Source of the DNA: Christensenella sp.
GTDB taxonomy: Bacteria > Bacillota > Clostridia > Christensenellales > Maliibacteriaceae
NCBI GenBank assembly: GCA_019420085.1
Contig: JAHZHV010000243.1
Span: 1-6,358 of the forward strand
Direction: 5' to 3'
Length of the DNA: 6,358 bases
Shown piece by piece: positions 4,657 to 6,358 of this stretch; within the stretch, counting starts at the first letter, position 1; every line of letters starts with the position of its first letter. The notes below the pieces were generated by a model. That model did not search any database and was not told the origin of the DNA. It saw nothing but the letters and a program-made list of their open reading frames with translations. The translations under genes were made by a program, and so were the position numbers.

Positions 4657-6048
4657 ATGGCGAAGGCAAAGACGGTGTTTTTATGCGACGATTGCGGCTA
4701 TGAGAGCGCGAACTGGTACGGCAGGTGCCCAGGCTGCGGCAGCTGGAACACGATGCGGGAACTGCGCGTGCAGCCGGAAGCGGCGCATGCGGCGGCGGCC
4801 TCTGCTGTTTCCGGCGGCGTACCCGCGGCGGCGGCCGTGACGATCGACAGCATTGACCGCGTCGACGAGGTGCGCGTTACAAGCGGCATCCGGGAGCTGG
4901 ACCGCGTGCTGGGCGGCGGCGTCGTGCAGGGCAGCGTCGTGCTCATCGGCGGCGATCCGGGCATCGGCAAGTCGACGCTGCTTTTGCAGATCTGCGGCCA
5001 TATGGCCGACGCGGGGATGCGCGTGTGCTATATTTCGGGTGAGGAGTCGCTGCGGCAGATCGCCATGCGCGCGCAGCGCACGGGCGTGTCCAAATCCGCG
5101 GTGCGCCTTGTGTCGCATACCGTGACGCAGGAGGTGCTGGCCGTCGCGGCGCAGGAAGCGCCGCAGATTCTCGTCGTGGACTCCATCCAGACGATGGCCT
5201 GCACCGATATATCCGGCGCGCCCGGGAGCGTGACGCAGGTGCGCGAATCGGCGGCGCGGTTCGTCCGCTACGCCAAGGAATGCGGCACGGCTGTGTTTTT
5301 GGTCGGTCACGTCACCAAGGAGGGCGCGATTGCCGGCCCGCGCATTTTGGAGCATATGGTCGATACGGTGCTGTACTTTGAAGGCGACCCGCGCCACGAC
5401 CACCGCATTTTGCGCGCGGTGAAAAACCGCTTCGGCTCCACGAATGAAATCGGCATTTTCCGCATGTGCGACAGCGGCATGGTGCCGGTGGAGGACCCGT
5501 CCGGCATCCTGCTGTTCCGCCGGGAAAGCCCCGTTGCAGGCTGTGCGGTCGTCTGCACGCTGGAGGGGACGCGCCCGATGAACGTCGAAGTGCAGGCGCT
5601 GACGGCGCCCACGGCCTACGGTACGGCGCGGCGCATGGCCGCCGGATTCGATCATAACCGCATGGCGCTTTTGCTGGCCGTGCTGGAGAAAAAGGCAGGC
5701 CTGCCGCTTGCCAATCAGGATGCCTATGTCAACATCGCAGGGGGCCTGCGGCTGGACGATCCGGGCGCGGATCTTGCCGTGTGCGCGGCGATTGCCTCCA
5801 GCTTCTGCGGGCGCGCCGTGGCGCAGAATACCGCGTTCATCGGGGAAGTCGGCTTAACCGGCGAGGTGCGCGCCGTAGCGCAGATGCAGCGCAGACTGCA
5901 TGAGTGCGCCGCGCTGGGCTTTGTGCGGATTGTGACGGCGCCGCTGTCGGCCGGCGTGGCGATCCCGGACGGGGCGGAGGTTTTGTGCGTCAGCGGCGTG
6001 CGCGACATGATCCGCCGCTTCTTCGGCGTGCAGCGCAAGAGCGAGTGA
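4657..6048 (+). CDS. radA: DNA repair protein RadA (Sms)
   Basis: RadA is a RecA-like ATPase that drives branch migration and processes recombination intermediates in DNA repair and transformation. The 463-residue protein has all parts. A zinc finger uses Cys10, Cys13, Cys24 and Cys27. Walker A is GGDPGIGKST (98-107), and the Walker B strand ILVVDS ends in Asp175 and Ser176. The RadA-specific KNRFGSTNE motif is at 256-264. The C-terminal Lon-protease-like domain runs from about 280 and includes NQDAYVNIAGGLRLDDPGAD and GEVGLTGEVRAVAQ; the Lon catalytic serine context is absent, as is normal for RadA. The ATG follows the ispF stop with no gap (TAAATG), with GGGAGGAA (4643-4650) inside the end of ispF. 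In many Firmicutes radA lies between clpC and disA; here neither is adjacent on the left. Confidence 0.97.
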   Translation: MAKAKTVFLCDDCGYESANWYGRCPGCGSWNTMRELRVQPEAAHAAAASAVSGGVPAAAAVTIDSIDRVDEVRVTSGIRELDRVLGGGVVQGSVVLIGGDPGIGKSTLLLQICGHMADAGMRVCYISGEESLRQIAMRAQRTGVSKSAVRLVSHTVTQEVLAVAAQEAPQILVVDSIQTMACTDISGAPGSVTQVRESAARFVRYAKECGTAVFLVGHVTKEGAIAGPRILEHMVDTVLYFEGDPRHDHRILRAVKNRFGSTNEIGIFRMCDSGMVPVEDPSGILLFRRESPVAGCAVVCTLEGTRPMNVEVQALTAPTAYGTARRMAAGFDHNRMALLLAVLEKKAGLPLANQDAYVNIAGGLRLDDPGADLAVCAAIASSFCGRAVAQNTAFIGEVGLTGEVRAVAQMQRRLHECAALGFVRIVTAPLSAGVAIPDGAEVLCVSGVRDMIRRFFGVQRKSE

Positions 6049-6127
6049 CACCCGATCCTGCGCCGGGGAAAAACTGCGCATGAAAAAAACGGCGCAATCC
6101 CGTGCGCGGACAAAAACATTGCTTCCA

Positions 6128-6153
6128 TGGGCGCACGCGGCTTTTTGCGCCCA
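6128..6153. repeat. 8-bp perfect inverted repeat
   Basis: TGGGCGCA (6128-6135) pairs with TGCGCCCA (6146-6153) around a ten-base loop. The Ts (6142-6146) sit mainly inside the loop rather than after the stem, so this is not a classic terminator on the plus strand. AGAGAAAA follows. Confidence 0.55.
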
Positions 6154-6170
6154 AGAGAAAACCATACGCC

Positions 6171-6196
6171 GCCATGCGGCGCCTTTGCCGCATGGC
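6171..6196. repeat. 10-bp perfect inverted repeat
   Basis: GCCATGCGGC (6171-6180) and GCCGCATGGC (6187-6196) are exact reverse complements around a six-base loop. No U-run follows on the plus strand. On the minus strand the nearest T-run comes several bases after the stem, so termination is doubtful there too. Part of the arm (GCCATGCGG) recurs at 6337-6345, overlapping the final Shine-Dalgarno. Confidence 0.65.
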
Positions 6197-6297
6197 ATCC
6201 GATGAAAGGGCAATACGCCCGGGAATCGGTGGGACAAACGGCGGCAAACATGCGGCGCTGCGCCCGTCTGCGCGCGGCGCGGGGGAAAAGATGCTTG

Positions 6298-6325
6298 CGC
6301 CGTGCGCCTGTGCAGGCGGACGGCG
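6298..6325 (+). repeat. Hairpin just upstream of the right-edge ribosome binding site
   Basis: CGCCGT (6298-6303) pairs with ACGGCG (6320-6325), and inside it CGCCT (6305-6309) pairs with AGGCG (6314-6318) around a GTGC tetraloop, separated by a single G/G mismatch. It ends 18 bases before the Shine-Dalgarno at 6344, so it could shape the start region of the next transcript. Confidence 0.55.
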
Positions 6326-6343
6326 ATGAATCGTCTGCCATGC

Positions 6344-6352
6344 GGGAGGAGG
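6344..6352 (+). promoter_or_regulatory. Strong Shine-Dalgarno for a gene starting beyond the window
   Basis: GGGAGGAGG followed by CAAAAA reaches the last base of the window. With the spacing seen at yabN and hup (eight bases), a start codon would be expected within a few bases after 6358. The gene itself cannot be identified from this window. Confidence 0.7.
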
Positions 6353-6358
6353 CAAAAA

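Larger units (their letters stand above)
6049..6358. other. Non-coding, hairpin-rich interval after radA; candidate 5' leader
   Basis: No gene is supported here. The open frames are short shadows without ribosome binding sites. The plus strand carries A-runs in GC-rich sequence and several inverted repeats, then a strong Shine-Dalgarno at the extreme right. TGCGC or its complement GCGCA recurs at 6059, 6076, 6092, 6103, 6132 and 6146, allowing several mutually exclusive stems. No rho-independent terminator for radA and no clean sigma-A promoter is evident, so the stretch could be an intra-operon spacer or a leader transcribed from a promoter I cannot recognise. Confidence 0.55.

Noticed and set aside
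4681..5655. 324-codon antisense open frame across radA, and similar antisense frames across spoVB and yabN
   Set aside because: They mirror strongly supported plus-strand genes, have low-complexity His/Arg/Ala composition, and show no ribosome binding site or family resemblance.

Overview
The window is a GC-rich chromosomal segment with six intact plus-strand genes. It looks like a member of the Bacillota, class Clostridia. That placing is an inference from gene content: a SpoVB-type flippase, a YabN-type methylase/MazG fusion, HU and the RqcP (YabO) S4 protein sit in an order familiar from Firmicutes, next to IspF and a bacterial RadA. No species can be named from the sequence alone. No mobile element, CRISPR array, tRNA or rRNA was seen.

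Layout: positions 1-542 carry no convincing gene but hold a degenerate repeat region with T-runs on the plus strand. It is followed by spoVB (543-2084), which overlaps yabN/mazG (2033-3385) by 52 bases. A promoter, a short 5' UTR, hup (HU; 3508-3777) and a strong terminator form a self-contained unit. The hup-rqcP spacer (3778-3925) holds three successive hairpins. rqcP (3926-4168), ispF (4171-4656) and radA (4657-6048) then run with almost no gaps, consistent with one co-translated unit. Positions 6049-6358 are a non-coding, hairpin-rich stretch ending in a strong Shine-Dalgarno sequence, so another plus-strand gene probably starts just past the window.

Functions: the genes are mostly housekeeping. 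SpoVB-type proteins flip lipid-linked envelope or spore-cortex precursors, YabN/MazG probably acts on nucleotides, HU compacts DNA, RqcP works in rescue of stalled 50S subunits, IspF makes isoprenoid precursors, and RadA processes recombination intermediates. I found no clearly new defence or metabolic system. The points most worth following are the repeat-filled spacer at the left, the eroded second MazG domain and altered methylase loop in YabN, the unusual rqcP-ispF-radA junction, and the structured leader at the right edge.
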